Made by a program: the position numbers and the translations under genes. A DNA stretch of 64,000 bases. Source: Lactiplantibacillus nangangensis (GTDB taxonomy: Bacteria > Bacillota > Bacilli > Lactobacillales > Lactobacillaceae). The DNA is taken from the NCBI RefSeq assembly GCF_005405065.1, contig NZ_BJDI01000011.1, positions 1 to 64,000 on the forward strand. Direction: 5' to 3'. The notes under the pieces are model-generated. The model was not told the origin of the DNA. It worked only from the letters and a program-made list of their open reading frames with translations, and made no database searches. Positions 18,721 to 28,694 of the stretch are shown here, one piece after another (within the stretch, counting starts at the first letter, position 1; the number at the start of each line of letters is the position of its first letter).

Positions 18721-19674
18721 TTATTCCGTGACTTTGCTATTTTGTTCCGCTAAAGCGGTCAAATGTTCAAATAACACACCTTCGCGAAGACCGTTTTGGG
18801 AGAAGATAATGCGGTCTGAATCGAGAAAACGCATCAACATAATCGCTGGAATCATCCCACCGACGATAATATCGGCGCGATCTTTGGCGAGCCCTGGAAT
18901 CTTCGCGCGGCCAGCGGCGTCTTGTTTGAGGACTTCGTTGAATGTTTGATAGATAGCCGTGTCACGTAATCGGTAGCCATGGATATCTTCAAAGTTTAAA
19001 AAGTTACTCTTACGGCGATTGATTTTGGCTAGTGTTCGGTTGCTACCGCCTAAACAAACTAGTGGCAAGTTTTGGCCGTTGCGTAGCCACCAAACACTAT
19101 TGAACAGTTTATCCACAAACGTCATGGTGTCAAAGAGGGCGCTGGCTGGAATCTGATCGTTCAACTTGAATTTTTCAGATAAGCTCACGGCGCCAATTGG
19201 TAAACTGATCAAGTTTTTGGCTTGACCATTAATAATGAGGACCAGTTCGCAACTCCCACCACCGGTATCCATCATGACACAGTTAGTGGTTGGTAAGGTG
19301 TTCACAACGCCCAGATAGTCATAGTAAGCTTCGGTTGTTCCAGGAATGACTTGAATGTCTAAGCCAACCTCGGTTTTAACTTGCTTGAGAAATTTTTTCT
19401 GATTGGCAGCTTTACGGGTCGCAGCGGTTGCCACGGCTTTTAATGTCAAATTAGGTAACTTATCGTAGACGACTTTGAAAGACTGCAACGCTGCAATCGT
19501 CCGTTCAATCGCAGCTGGTTGTAAAGTCGGTGTTTCAGCTTCATTCTCATTTTCTGAGAGGCGCACCATCTCTTTTAAACGGTGGGTGACTTTATAACTC
19601 CCATCATCCTGAATTTGGGTCACCGTCATGCGACAAGAATTAGAACCTAAATCAATTACGGCAAAATTTTCCAT
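18721..19674 (-). CDS. ppx: Exopolyphosphatase / GppA-type phosphatase
   Basis: A 317-residue Ppx/GppA protein of the ASKHA fold. Motifs: FAVIDLGSNSCRMTV (phosphate-1), ATAATRKAAN, MDTGGGSCELVLI (phosphate-2) and LGGSNRTLAKI. It releases phosphate from polyphosphate or acts on pppGpp. It is short, having only the N-terminal catalytic core. ATG at 19674 is chosen, one base after the ppk stop, with GGAG 12 bases upstream; ATG at 19686 would overlap ppk. Third gene of a ppx-ppk-ppx operon. Confidence 0.9.
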   Translation of the reverse strand: MENFAVIDLGSNSCRMTVTQIQDDGSYKVTHRLKEMVRLSENENEAETPTLQPAAIERTIAALQSFKVVYDKLPNLTLKAVATAATRKAANQKKFLKQVKTEVGLDIQVIPGTTEAYYDYLGVVNTLPTTNCVMMDTGGGSCELVLIINGQAKNLISLPIGAVSLSEKFKLNDQIPASALFDTMTFVDKLFNSVWWLRNGQNLPLVCLGGSNRTLAKINRRKSNFLNFEDIHGYRLRDTAIYQTFNEVLKQDAAGRAKIPGLAKDRADIIVGGMIPAIMLMRFLDSDRIIFSQNGLREGVLFEHLTALAEQNSKVTE

Positions 19675-19675
19675 C

Positions 19676-21832
19676 TTAGTGTTCATCTCCATCATCGTTG
19701 AACGGGCTTGGTTCATTCTTCGGACTCATCATTGGAATAAATTGATGGGCCGTACTCGTTGGTGTCGGCGTTGGATGGTCAGCGGCAACTCGTTTCTCGG
19801 CGCCAGCCATGAAGCTAGCTTGTGAGTCTAAGGTTGGTAAGCCACGACGATCACATTTCTGATACGTGTTGTCTGCCTGTAAAATGCGCGTCTTCACGGT
19901 ATCGTGCCACATAGTCGAGAAAATAGTCATTGCACGATTGCTGATTTCCGGTTGTAAGAGTGGGAAAAGTAATTCCACCCGTCGATTCAGGTTCCGTGTC
20001 ATCATATCGGCACTTGATAAGTAAATCTGCGGTTCGCCGTCATTGCTAAAGTAGTAGATCCGACTGTGTTCCAACAACCGACCGATAATTGAGTGAACTT
20101 CAATATTATCGGAAATCCCTTTGATACCGGTCCGCAAGCAACAAATGCCACGAATGATCAATTGGATTTTAACGCCAGCATGGGAAGCTTCGTAGAGTTT
20201 GCTAATAATTTGTGGGTCTGAAAGGGAGTTCATCTTCATTTTGACGATGGCTGGCCGACCAGCTTTAGCAATTTCAATTTCGGCATCGAGCTTTTCATTG
20301 ATGAAGTCGCGAATACCGTCTGGTGAAATGTGCAATTTGTGGAAATAAGGTGGTTCGGAATAGCCGGACAGCATGTTGAAGATGTTTGAGGCGTCAATCC
20401 CCATATCGGTATCGGCAGTGAATAAGCCGAGGTCGGTATAGAAGTGGGCGGTGACGTCATTATAGTTCCCGGTACCCATGTGCATGTAGCGTTTGATGCC
20501 TTCGCTTTCACGCCGAACGACTAAGGCTAATTTACAGTGGGTCTTCAAGCCGATTAGCCCATAAATGACGTGACAACCCATTTCTTCGAGCTTCTTCGCC
20601 CAGTGGACGTTATTCTCTTCATCAAAACGGGCCTTAACTTCAACTAAGACGGTGACTTGTTTGCCGTTTTGGGCGGCTTGACCGAGGTACTTGATAATCG
20701 GTGAATCTGCCGAAACCCGATAGAGCGTCATTTTAATGGCTAAAACGTTCTTATCTTCGGCAGCTTCATGAATAAAGTCGACCACTGGTTGGAAATCATC
20801 GTAAGGATACTGCATCAAAATATCATGATCTTTGATCAAATCAAAAATCGATTTTTCACGATAAACGGCGGGATAGTAAGCCTGATATTTTTGATAATTC
20901 AAGTCGTCATGACCGGTGATTGATTTAACCAACTTCGATAAGAAAGTCAAATCGAGCGGGCCGTTGACGACGTACAGCGCGTTTTCAGTGGTGCCAAGGG
21001 CTTTCGCTAAGCGTGCACGTTGGTGTTTACTCATACTCTTTTCGACTTCTAAGCGCATGACTTTCCCGCGTTCGCGCATTTTAAGTTGTTTCTGAACTTC
21101 CTTCAATAAGTCGGAAGTATCTTCTTCGGCGACATCTAAGTCGAGGTCCCGAATGACGCGATAGGCGCTGGTTTCCTTGACGGTATAGTTGATGAAGAGG
21201 GAGCCGACGAAAGCTTTAATGATATCTTCTATTAGAATAAATTGGTTGGCTGCGCCTGGCAGAACGACGACCCGTGGAAAGACGTCAGGAACTTGAACGG
21301 TCGCAAATTTGCGCTCTTTTTTATTACCATTCTTATAAATGCGCAATGCAATGTTCAACGTGTTGTTGGCAATAAATGGGAATGGGCGTGAAGAATCATC
21401 CGCCATTGGGGTCAGCGCCGGATATAGCTCGTCATCAAAGTAGTTTTTGACAAATGTTCGCTGTTCGTCCGTCAAGTCAGCCATGGTGAGCAACTTAATG
21501 TCATGTTGTTCCAGCAATGGTAAGAGTGAGCGGTTCAACGTATTATATTGCCGTTTGACCATTTCATGGGCCTGATCACTAATCGCCGCAACTTGATCCG
21601 CTGGGGTTAAGCCGGCTGGATCAGGTTTCGTGTAGTTTACGGACATTAATTTGCGCAGTGAGGCGACTCGCACAGTGAAAAATTCATCCAAGTTACTCTG
21701 CGTGATGCCTAAAAAGCGCACCCGTTCCAGTAATGGATTATCTTTGTCGCGGGCTTCGTCTAACACGCGGTAGTTGAAGTCCATCCAACTCAATTCACGA
21801 TTGGTATAATAACTTTCCTTTTGGTAATTCAT
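19676..21832 (-). CDS. ppk: Polyphosphate kinase 1
   Basis: A 718-residue PPK1 that polymerises the gamma-phosphate of ATP into polyphosphate. N-terminal domain SWMDFNYRVLDEARDKDNPLLERVRFLGI; the phosphorylated-histidine motif is KTHCKLALVVRRE; the second conserved histidine is in EHSRIYYFSND. The D/E-rich and KMTLYRV regions of the catalytic core are present. The start lies two bases after the upstream gppA-HD stop. Placement between two phosphatase genes gives one operon for making and degrading polyphosphate, a Mn/phosphate storage polymer in lactobacilli. Confidence 0.97.
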   Translation of the reverse strand: MNYQKESYYTNRELSWMDFNYRVLDEARDKDNPLLERVRFLGITQSNLDEFFTVRVASLRKLMSVNYTKPDPAGLTPADQVAAISDQAHEMVKRQYNTLNRSLLPLLEQHDIKLLTMADLTDEQRTFVKNYFDDELYPALTPMADDSSRPFPFIANNTLNIALRIYKNGNKKERKFATVQVPDVFPRVVVLPGAANQFILIEDIIKAFVGSLFINYTVKETSAYRVIRDLDLDVAEEDTSDLLKEVQKQLKMRERGKVMRLEVEKSMSKHQRARLAKALGTTENALYVVNGPLDLTFLSKLVKSITGHDDLNYQKYQAYYPAVYREKSIFDLIKDHDILMQYPYDDFQPVVDFIHEAAEDKNVLAIKMTLYRVSADSPIIKYLGQAAQNGKQVTVLVEVKARFDEENNVHWAKKLEEMGCHVIYGLIGLKTHCKLALVVRRESEGIKRYMHMGTGNYNDVTAHFYTDLGLFTADTDMGIDASNIFNMLSGYSEPPYFHKLHISPDGIRDFINEKLDAEIEIAKAGRPAIVKMKMNSLSDPQIISKLYEASHAGVKIQLIIRGICCLRTGIKGISDNIEVHSIIGRLLEHSRIYYFSNDGEPQIYLSSADMMTRNLNRRVELLFPLLQPEISNRAMTIFSTMWHDTVKTRILQADNTYQKCDRRGLPTLDSQASFMAGAEKRVAADHPTPTPTSTAHQFIPMMSPKNEPSPFNDDGDEH

Positions 21833-21834
21833 GT

Positions 21835-23364
21835 TTAACGTACCCCCCGACGCTTAATGACTGGGGTGAGCCCGAAGACTTCTTTGAAGAATTCAGCCTT
21901 CTGGGAGAACACCCAGTTTTCTAGAAATAGATCATCATGCGCATAGCAAGTGATGATGACTTGTGGATTTTTAATTGAAACGGAAATTTTACTGATTTTT
22001 TGTTGCCGGCCGTCATCCAAGGCATCCGCTAACCGTAAAATGGCAGATAGTTTGGAGACGACTAAGCGTTGTTCCAGACTCATGTGTTCGAAGTGCTTGA
22101 TATCTTTCGATGGTGTCTGGGCACTGTGGTACCGGGCAATTGTCGCAATCGTTTGCTTTTCATCATTCGTTAAGCCGGTCAGTTCGGTCGCTCGCAAAAT
22201 GTAATCCGAATGCATGTAGTGTTGATGTGGGTCAATATAACTGCCGACATCATGCACGATTGAGGCGACTTGGAGTAACAGGCGATCCCGCTTGCCTAAA
22301 TGGTGTAGCGGTTTGAGTTGATCGAATAAGTGCATCGAAAACTTGGTGACTAAGTCGCGGTGTTTCGGTTCAACATTGTAACGATCCGCGAGGTTTTTAG
22401 CCGCGGTGACGATTTGATCATTAAAGTTATATTTTTTATAACCTAACTTAACGGCTTCTTGAATAATCAAGCCATCAAGGGCAGTGACATTGCCTAGCCA
22501 GATAGTTTCCGCATTGGTCAACTGTAATAATTCGTTGATCAATAGGAGTTCTGGGATGATTAGTCGAACGTCACTTTCATCGACTTCGTATTTGTCCATT
22601 AAGTACTGGTCAGACGCGTTGATAATGTCATCGTAGAGTGCTTTAAAGTCGGCCTTGCTCAGTTCTTCGACGCCAACTTTGGATTGTTGCTGGCGGAATA
22701 GGTTGGAGAACGGCGCGACCCCGAGCATCACAACATTGCTCGGTTGTTGCCGCGTCGCTGGTAAGAAGCGGCCAAAGTCAGCAATTTGGCTGGAAATGTA
22801 GTCATCTAAGACTTCGACGTAGTTTGGCACACTTGATTGTAAGTCTTCCAAAACTTCAGCGATACGGACCGGTCCGAGCCGCAAGCTGCGTGAAAAGGCG
22901 AAGGCGCCTTGATCGTAATGAGAGATGCCGACGCTACCAGAGTTAATGCCTAAGAGGTAAGTCGGGTCGGCGATAATTTGTTTGAATTTTGGAAAATGGA
23001 CCGCCACGGCGGCTGAACGTAAATAAGTTTCCTGACTGCTAGAGAGCCAGTCGATTTTGAGACCAGTGCGCACGAACAGTTGGTCTTGAATGTAGTCCGC
23101 ATTATTCGCGGTCGATAGTGACCATGACCCCCACAGATGATAGTCGTGGACGCCATAATCGTGCATGATCTGAATAAAGCCAGTTAGCGCTTGCGTGGCT
23201 TGTTCGACGGAATCGTAGTCAATTGTATGTTGGTCGTAAATATCCTCACCTAAAGAGACGTCAGAACGAACCCTTTCGATCTGGCGTAAGGTGCGTAAAT
23301 TGACGATGGAAAGCTCAATGCTTTGGACATTGATCATCATAATACCGAATAATTTTGCTGCCAT
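21835..23364 (-). CDS. Ppx/GppA phosphatase fused to an HD domain
   Basis: A 509-residue protein, first gene of the polyphosphate operon. The N-terminal two-thirds (about 1-310) is a Ppx/GppA domain (IMMINVQSIELSIVN, LLGINSGSVGISHYDQGAFAFSRSLRLGP, GVAPFSN). The C-terminal third is an HD-type domain (LLLQVASIVHDVGSYIDPHQHYMHSDYIL and RYHSAQTPSK, with the H..HD..D pattern). The first glycine-rich loop is weak (NVQSIELS instead of DxGSNS), so catalysis by the Ppx part may be reduced. GGGGGA precedes ATG. Confidence 0.88.
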   Translation of the reverse strand: MAAKLFGIMMINVQSIELSIVNLRTLRQIERVRSDVSLGEDIYDQHTIDYDSVEQATQALTGFIQIMHDYGVHDYHLWGSWSLSTANNADYIQDQLFVRTGLKIDWLSSSQETYLRSAAVAVHFPKFKQIIADPTYLLGINSGSVGISHYDQGAFAFSRSLRLGPVRIAEVLEDLQSSVPNYVEVLDDYISSQIADFGRFLPATRQQPSNVVMLGVAPFSNLFRQQQSKVGVEELSKADFKALYDDIINASDQYLMDKYEVDESDVRLIIPELLLINELLQLTNAETIWLGNVTALDGLIIQEAVKLGYKKYNFNDQIVTAAKNLADRYNVEPKHRDLVTKFSMHLFDQLKPLHHLGKRDRLLLQVASIVHDVGSYIDPHQHYMHSDYILRATELTGLTNDEKQTIATIARYHSAQTPSKDIKHFEHMSLEQRLVVSKLSAILRLADALDDGRQQKISKISVSIKNPQVIITCYAHDDLFLENWVFSQKAEFFKEVFGLTPVIKRRGVR

Positions 23365-23524
23365 GTTAATCCCCCGTTGAAGTATTTTGGTGCGACGCTT
23401 GCATATGTATTTAACTGGTTAAACTGGGTACTCTTCAGTTTAACATACGCAAAAGGCTGTAGATTTCCACCAAAATAATGTAAAAATTTTTTTATTCGTG
23501 TAAAGATTCGGTTAACGCTAAAAA

Positions 23525-23566
23525 AAGCGCAGTTCAGCAGCAAACGAGTCGTTCCTGAACCGCACT
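23525..23566 (-). terminator. Terminator of licD
   Basis: On the minus strand GCGGTTCAG pairs with CTGAACTGC around a long loop, followed by seven T. It ends the licD transcript. Confidence 0.75.
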
Positions 23567-23574
23567 AGTGGGGC

Positions 23575-24384
23575 TTACAAAATTTCTTGATTATTAATAA
23601 TTAGTTTGTTCAGATGCTTTTCAACTCGTTGCTCAACTGGTGGTAATTGTTGGTAGTCGCCATACATGCGCGTCAAGATGTGGTCGTAAGCCTTAGGAAT
23701 CTTGACTTGCATCGTCTCAAATGGGGCCATTTCCAGCTCGGTGAGTTCGGCGTATGACAAGATTTCTTTGTCATAGTCGTATTGCGAAGCCAGATTTTTG
23801 TAGGTCCGTGAGTCTGACTGTTCATAGAGACGCATGTAGCCTTCACGATCTTGTTTCTGCGCATTCACTTCTGCCAGTTGTTGCGCCGTCTTCTTTTTTA
23901 AAATGTTGCGTAATGGTGTTTTAACGAAATTATAGTTTAACCGCAATAAGATAGCGGCATCTTCCAACCGATAATGCATGAGTTGAGATCGGCGTAGCGC
24001 TTCGTCGTCAGGAATCTTGTCGAATGGAAAGATGTCGACAAAGACGCCCTTAAACGCGTTATTGACGTTATTTTTTTCCTCGATATAAGTATTCACATCG
24101 AGCAGTTTCATGTAACTCAACCCATAATCTGGGTCACTCGCGCCAGTTTGGAGAAAATATTGATTAGGGTCCAAATAACGGTTGGCGACGGTGATGAAGC
24201 GTTGATACTCACTACGACGCATGCCGAGGTCAATATCATCATCCCACGGAATAAAGCCATGGTGACGGATGGCGCCGAGTAGCGACCCACCAATCAGAAA
24301 GTAGTCGATTTTTTCCGTGTCACAAATGTGAATCACGGTTTGCATGAGATTTAATTCGACCTGATGCAGGGGTGAAAGAGACAT
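23575..24384 (-). CDS. LicD-family phosphotransferase
   Basis: A 269-residue protein with the nucleotidyltransferase-like LicD core: YFLIGGSLLGAIRHHGFIPWDDDIDLGMRR, including the D-D-D-x-D metal site, and VDIFPFDKIPDD. Family members transfer phosphocholine or other phospho-groups onto teichoic acid or surface glycans. ATG at 24384 is chosen for AAAGGAG 12 bases upstream, instead of ATG at 24417. Not part of a glycan cluster here, so the acceptor is unknown. Confidence 0.9.
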   Translation of the reverse strand: MSLSPLHQVELNLMQTVIHICDTEKIDYFLIGGSLLGAIRHHGFIPWDDDIDLGMRRSEYQRFITVANRYLDPNQYFLQTGASDPDYGLSYMKLLDVNTYIEEKNNVNNAFKGVFVDIFPFDKIPDDEALRRSQLMHYRLEDAAILLRLNYNFVKTPLRNILKKKTAQQLAEVNAQKQDREGYMRLYEQSDSRTYKNLASQYDYDKEILSYAELTELEMAPFETMQVKIPKAYDHILTRMYGDYQQLPPVEQRVEKHLNKLIINNQEIL

Positions 24385-24572
24385 TTTCTCAGCTCCTTTT
24401 CGTAAGCGTTTCCTCACTCTCTATCATACACTTTGTAAGCCTGAATTGTTAGGCAGGATGCTTTACATAGGCAAATCCGGGGAAACTGCAAGTCATTCTG
24501 TGCAAAGTGGTTAAAGGCGTGTTATATTCTAAAAAATGCTATGAATGCAAATTTGAAATGATGGTGAGTGCA

Positions 24573-25049
24573 ATGACAAATGCTGATTTAAGCAAATTAT
24601 TAAACAACTATTTTGAAGCCTATCAAAATACAACCAAAATTATGGCGGATTTGGTTGCCTGGCCATTGAGTCAAAATAAGCTGTCGTTTGAGCAATTTTT
24701 GATTTTACGCCGCATTGCGACGACGGATGCGGTGACATTAAATGATATCGCGATTCAACGCCAAGTGACGCGCAGTGCAATCTCACGCCAAATTAAAGCG
24801 CTATTGGCGCAACACTATGTTTTTCAAGTGCCTGATCCCCAAGATCGCCGTCGATTATATTTACATTTGACGGAAGCGGGCCAACGGGTAGAAGTTTTAG
24901 TGAGTGACGCCATTACGACGCACTTCGACAAGTGGGTCGATAAATTAGGCGAGTCACAAATCAACGAAGCCTTAAAGATGATGGAAACGATTAGTAATCA
25001 AGTGATGGCAATTGGGCAAACCGGCGATGATGACCTACATTATCGGTAG
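24573..25049 (+). CDS. MarR-family transcriptional regulator
   Basis: A 158-residue winged-helix regulator: LSFEQFLILRRIATTDAVTLNDIAIQRQVTRSAISRQIKALLAQHYV is the recognition region, followed by DPQDRRRLYLHLTEAG, the beta-wing. ATG at 24573 with GGTGAG upstream is the likeliest start; in-frame ATGs at 24558 and 24561 are possible. It stands between divergent licD and a repeat-filled spacer, so its target is not obvious from context. Confidence 0.85.
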   Translation: MTNADLSKLLNNYFEAYQNTTKIMADLVAWPLSQNKLSFEQFLILRRIATTDAVTLNDIAIQRQVTRSAISRQIKALLAQHYVFQVPDPQDRRRLYLHLTEAGQRVEVLVSDAITTHFDKWVDKLGESQINEALKMMETISNQVMAIGQTGDDDLHYR

Positions 25050-25051
25050 TT

Positions 25052-25166
25052 TGAGGTGGTGGGTACTTCTCACTCTGGGCGGTCTCGTAAGCCTGGCTTT
25101 ATCTAAGACGGAAAGTCACCGTCTAAGATAAATTTCACCACTGAGCCAATTGCGGACCGCCCGCCG
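25052..25166 (-). repeat. Family B structured repeat, copy B1 (truncated)
   Basis: Reverse orientation, three bases after the MarR stop. It keeps the conserved GCTCAGTGGTGAAATT block, an internal hairpin (ATCTAAGACGG / CCGTCTAAGAT) and GGCTTACGAGACCG, but the outer right arm is missing, so the 19-bp closing stem cannot form. Confidence 0.75.
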
Positions 25167-25463
25167 TTCATATTGTCGAATTTATTAAGCCAGTGGTAAT
25201 ACTGGATAAAATCAATATGACAATGTTAATAAGTACTATTGTGCCTATACCATTGATGGAATATTAATGTGATGGCTATTGGTTATTCAATGTTTTTAGA
25301 TATTGCCATATAGGGTGGAAATCTTATTTAATGACTTGCCGAAAATGTAGCTCGATTTCATGACAGCTTTTTCCAATCCCATTGTGCTCATACCAAGTTC
25401 AATTATTGGCTGATTCCTAAATAGTAGGGCGTACTTCAAAATTTGTCACAGTTAGTTAGCGCA
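25167..25463. other. AT-rich spacer between family B copies B1 and B2
   Basis: About 300 bp, no ORF with a ribosome site, no terminator or tRNA. It is bounded by two divergently oriented family B repeats, the same arrangement as 47824-48154. Confidence 0.6.
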
Positions 25464-25602
25464 GGTCAGGCTGGTTGATGCTCAGTGGTGAAATTTTACT
25501 TAGCCGCGTGGGTTTGGCGCGACTTAGTAAAAGGCCGGCTTACGAGACCGCTTTTTGGCTCGTAACCGTGCCCACCACGTTTCAGCGTCAACCGGCCTGA
25601 CC
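25464..25602 (+). repeat. Family B structured repeat, copy B2
   Basis: The closing stem GGTCAGGCTGGTTGATGCT (25464-25482) pairs with AGCGTCAACCGGCCTGACC (25584-25602), 19 pairs with two G-T. Inside are GTGGTG/CACCAC, a variable hairpin (TTTTACTTAG.../...CTTAGTAAAA) and ACGAG-A-CC/GGCTCGT with a bulged A. Confidence 0.85.
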
Positions 25603-25621
25603 GGAGCGGAAATCGAAAACC

Positions 25622-25670
25622 AAAAAACCCGCCCATTTCAATGGCTGAATTGAAATGGGCGGTTTAACTA
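25622..25670 (-). terminator. Terminator of the phospho-beta-glucosidase transcript
   Basis: CGCCCATTTCAA pairs with TTGAAATGGGCG; on the minus strand it is followed by GGTTTTTTGG. It lies 125 bases beyond the stop at 25795; 25671-25794 shows nothing else. Confidence 0.8.
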
Positions 25671-25794
25671 TTTAGGATTGGTGTTCATTACTGGACCACC
25701 TTGCGCTACTGGCTAGGTATCACGTGGTGGGGTTTGCTTTCTAGTGGGTCATGGTTTGACAAACTGCAGTCAATCAACACCAAGTTAAGCGTTT

Positions 25795-27297
<1,503 letters not shown>

Positions 27298-27360
27298 TCA
27301 GTCACTTGAATGATTGTTGTTCCTGTCAAAGTGAGGTTGTTAAGTTAATTAATAGCTTAA

Positions 27361-27375
27361 TTATAAGCGCTGCCA
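27361..27375. promoter_or_regulatory. cre-like site upstream of the phospho-beta-glucosidase
   Basis: TTATAAGCGCTGCCA matches the CcpA consensus with one mismatch, about 80 bases before the start codon. Confidence 0.5.
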
Positions 27376-27410
27376 AACTTGCTGCCTAGGGCTTTAGCAC
27401 TTCCTGATAA

Positions 27411-27460
27411 GTTGTACCATCAGGTTGAAACATTGTACCGTTAATGGTACGGATTGTACC
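27411..27460. promoter_or_regulatory. Three TTGTACC repeats, putative operator
   Basis: TTGTACC occurs at 27412, 27433 and 27454, exactly 21 bp apart (two helical turns), with an inverted GGTAC at 27446-27450. The spacing suggests an operator bound cooperatively on one DNA face, controlling the phospho-beta-glucosidase gene downstream on the minus strand. Confidence 0.5.
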
Positions 27461-27464
27461 ATGA

Positions 27465-28208
27465 TTAGTGATGTGGCAGTTGGGCTTGCCGGCGAATCGT
27501 GCGGGCCAGCGCCTCAACGATGGTCATCGCTGGCAGTTGACTCGTCAGATCATAGTGGCCATGAATCCGATGTTCCGTGGTATGGTACGTGAGTGCATAA
27601 GTACTGATCATGGCAATGGGACTGTCACGATGCCCGGTAATACTGATCAAAGTGGTGGCCGGATCATTTTGAAATTGGCGTAACATGCCAAGGACTTCGG
27701 CAGCCTGACCTGAAACGGACAAGGTAATGAGGACGTTTTTGGTCGTTTGTTTCAGCTGTGGAATCAGTGGGTAGTAGGGATCGGTTACGGGGAAACTATT
27801 GATCCCTAAGGTTGACGTTAGGCGGCTCGCATATTCGGCCACGTTTGCGGAAGAGCCCGTGCCAGTGAAGACCACATTGTTGGCGGTCAAAATAGTTTGC
27901 GCGACGAGATCAAGTGTCCGTTGTAAGGTGCTCGGAAACGTTTCTGCGGTCAACAGTTGGACACCAGTCTCGAGGTCCGGTGAGGCTTCCAAAGATTGCT
28001 TGTGAAAAGCGACTTTAAATTCAGGAAAACTACTGTAACCCATTTTACGAATGAACCGCATCACGGATGAATTGGAGACGTGCGCGCCCGCTGCGAGATC
28101 CCGAACGTGCATGAAAGGCACACCGGTCTCATGTGCCAAAATATATTCATAGATTGCAACGTCAACGCCCACGAGGGTCTTGGCGTCATTATAGCCGAAA
28201 AATGCCAT
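27465..28208 (-). CDS. RpiR-family regulator (HTH + SIS)
   Basis: A 247-residue regulator. The N-terminal HTH (about 15-80: VPFMHVRDLAAGAHVSNSSVMRFIRKMGYSSFPEFK) is typical of RpiR proteins, and the SIS sugar-phosphate domain follows (VVFTGTGSSANVAEYASRL, LITLSVSGQAAEVLGML). TAAAGGAG precedes ATG. Placed upstream of the phospho-beta-glucosidase on the same strand, it probably senses a phospho-sugar and controls that gene. Confidence 0.9.
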   Translation of the reverse strand: MAFFGYNDAKTLVGVDVAIYEYILAHETGVPFMHVRDLAAGAHVSNSSVMRFIRKMGYSSFPEFKVAFHKQSLEASPDLETGVQLLTAETFPSTLQRTLDLVAQTILTANNVVFTGTGSSANVAEYASRLTSTLGINSFPVTDPYYPLIPQLKQTTKNVLITLSVSGQAAEVLGMLRQFQNDPATTLISITGHRDSPIAMISTYALTYHTTEHRIHGHYDLTSQLPAMTIVEALARTIRRQAQLPHH

Positions 28209-28240
28209 GTAAAAAACTCCTTTAGTAAAGCGATTACATT

Positions 28241-28264
28241 AATTATACGACAGTGTTCGAACAC
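28241..28264. promoter_or_regulatory. rpiR promoter region with 12-bp palindrome
   Basis: TATAAT on the minus strand (28246-28241) lies beside the perfect palindrome GTGTTCGAACAC (28253-28264), a likely operator in the promoter. Confidence 0.4.
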
Positions 28265-28303
28265 AAACGAGCGTGAGAATCATTGATTCTCACGCTCGTT
28301 TGT
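28263..28303 (-). terminator. Perfect 19-bp inverted repeat, probable terminator
   Basis: ACAAACGAGCGTGAGAATC pairs perfectly with GATTCTCACGCTCGTTTGT around ATT. It lies just after the stop of the small gene 28307-28468. The T-run beyond it is weak (TTTGTGTT). Confidence 0.6.
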
Positions 28304-28306
28304 CGG

Positions 28307-28468
28307 TTAATGTTTGAAAAAGTTGCAGTAGACACCTTCGCACGCTTCCAAGAACATGCCAATGGCCATCAGATACATGGCCGCCATGTTATGGTCAGCG
28401 AACACTAAGTAAAGTAAGACCGCGTACAGAATTAGAAAGAAAATTGCACTAAATTTGGAACTTGCCAT
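28307..28468 (-). CDS. Small membrane protein, 53 residues
   Basis: ATG at 28468 follows GGGGGTGGCAAA; the longer frame to 28597 has no ribosome site. The protein is almost wholly hydrophobic (FSAIFFLILYAVLLYLVF, then MAAMYLMAIGMFLEACEGVY), suggesting two membrane segments. No family recognised. It is divergent from the purine permease gene. Confidence 0.6.
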   Translation of the reverse strand: MASSKFSAIFFLILYAVLLYLVFADHNMAAMYLMAIGMFLEACEGVYCNFFKH

Positions 28469-28575
28469 TTTGCCACCCCCAAAGACTGCTTGAAACTTGA
28501 ACAATTGTAACCACTTACAGTTTAGCGCTAATGGTTTCACTTTAAAAATAGAAATAAATTTATATTTAAATGAAT

Positions 28576-28651
28576 AGTGTTCGGGTATTGCTTTCAATCA
28601 CGACAGATGATATTATAATAACTATCATAAATAAATAAAACACGAACATTT
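28576..28651. promoter_or_regulatory. Two inverted PurBox-like sites and promoter
   Basis: GTGTTCGGGTATT (reverse complement AATACCCGAACAC; 28577-28589) and AAACACGAACATTT (28638-28651) each resemble the PurR PurBox AWWWCCGAACWWT, in opposite orientation. TATAAT at 28614-28619 lies between them. The spacing is wider than in Bacillus. Confidence 0.5.
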
Positions 28652-28694
28652 ACAATTGTGCATTTTCTGTTATTTCAATTATCTGGAGGAAATC

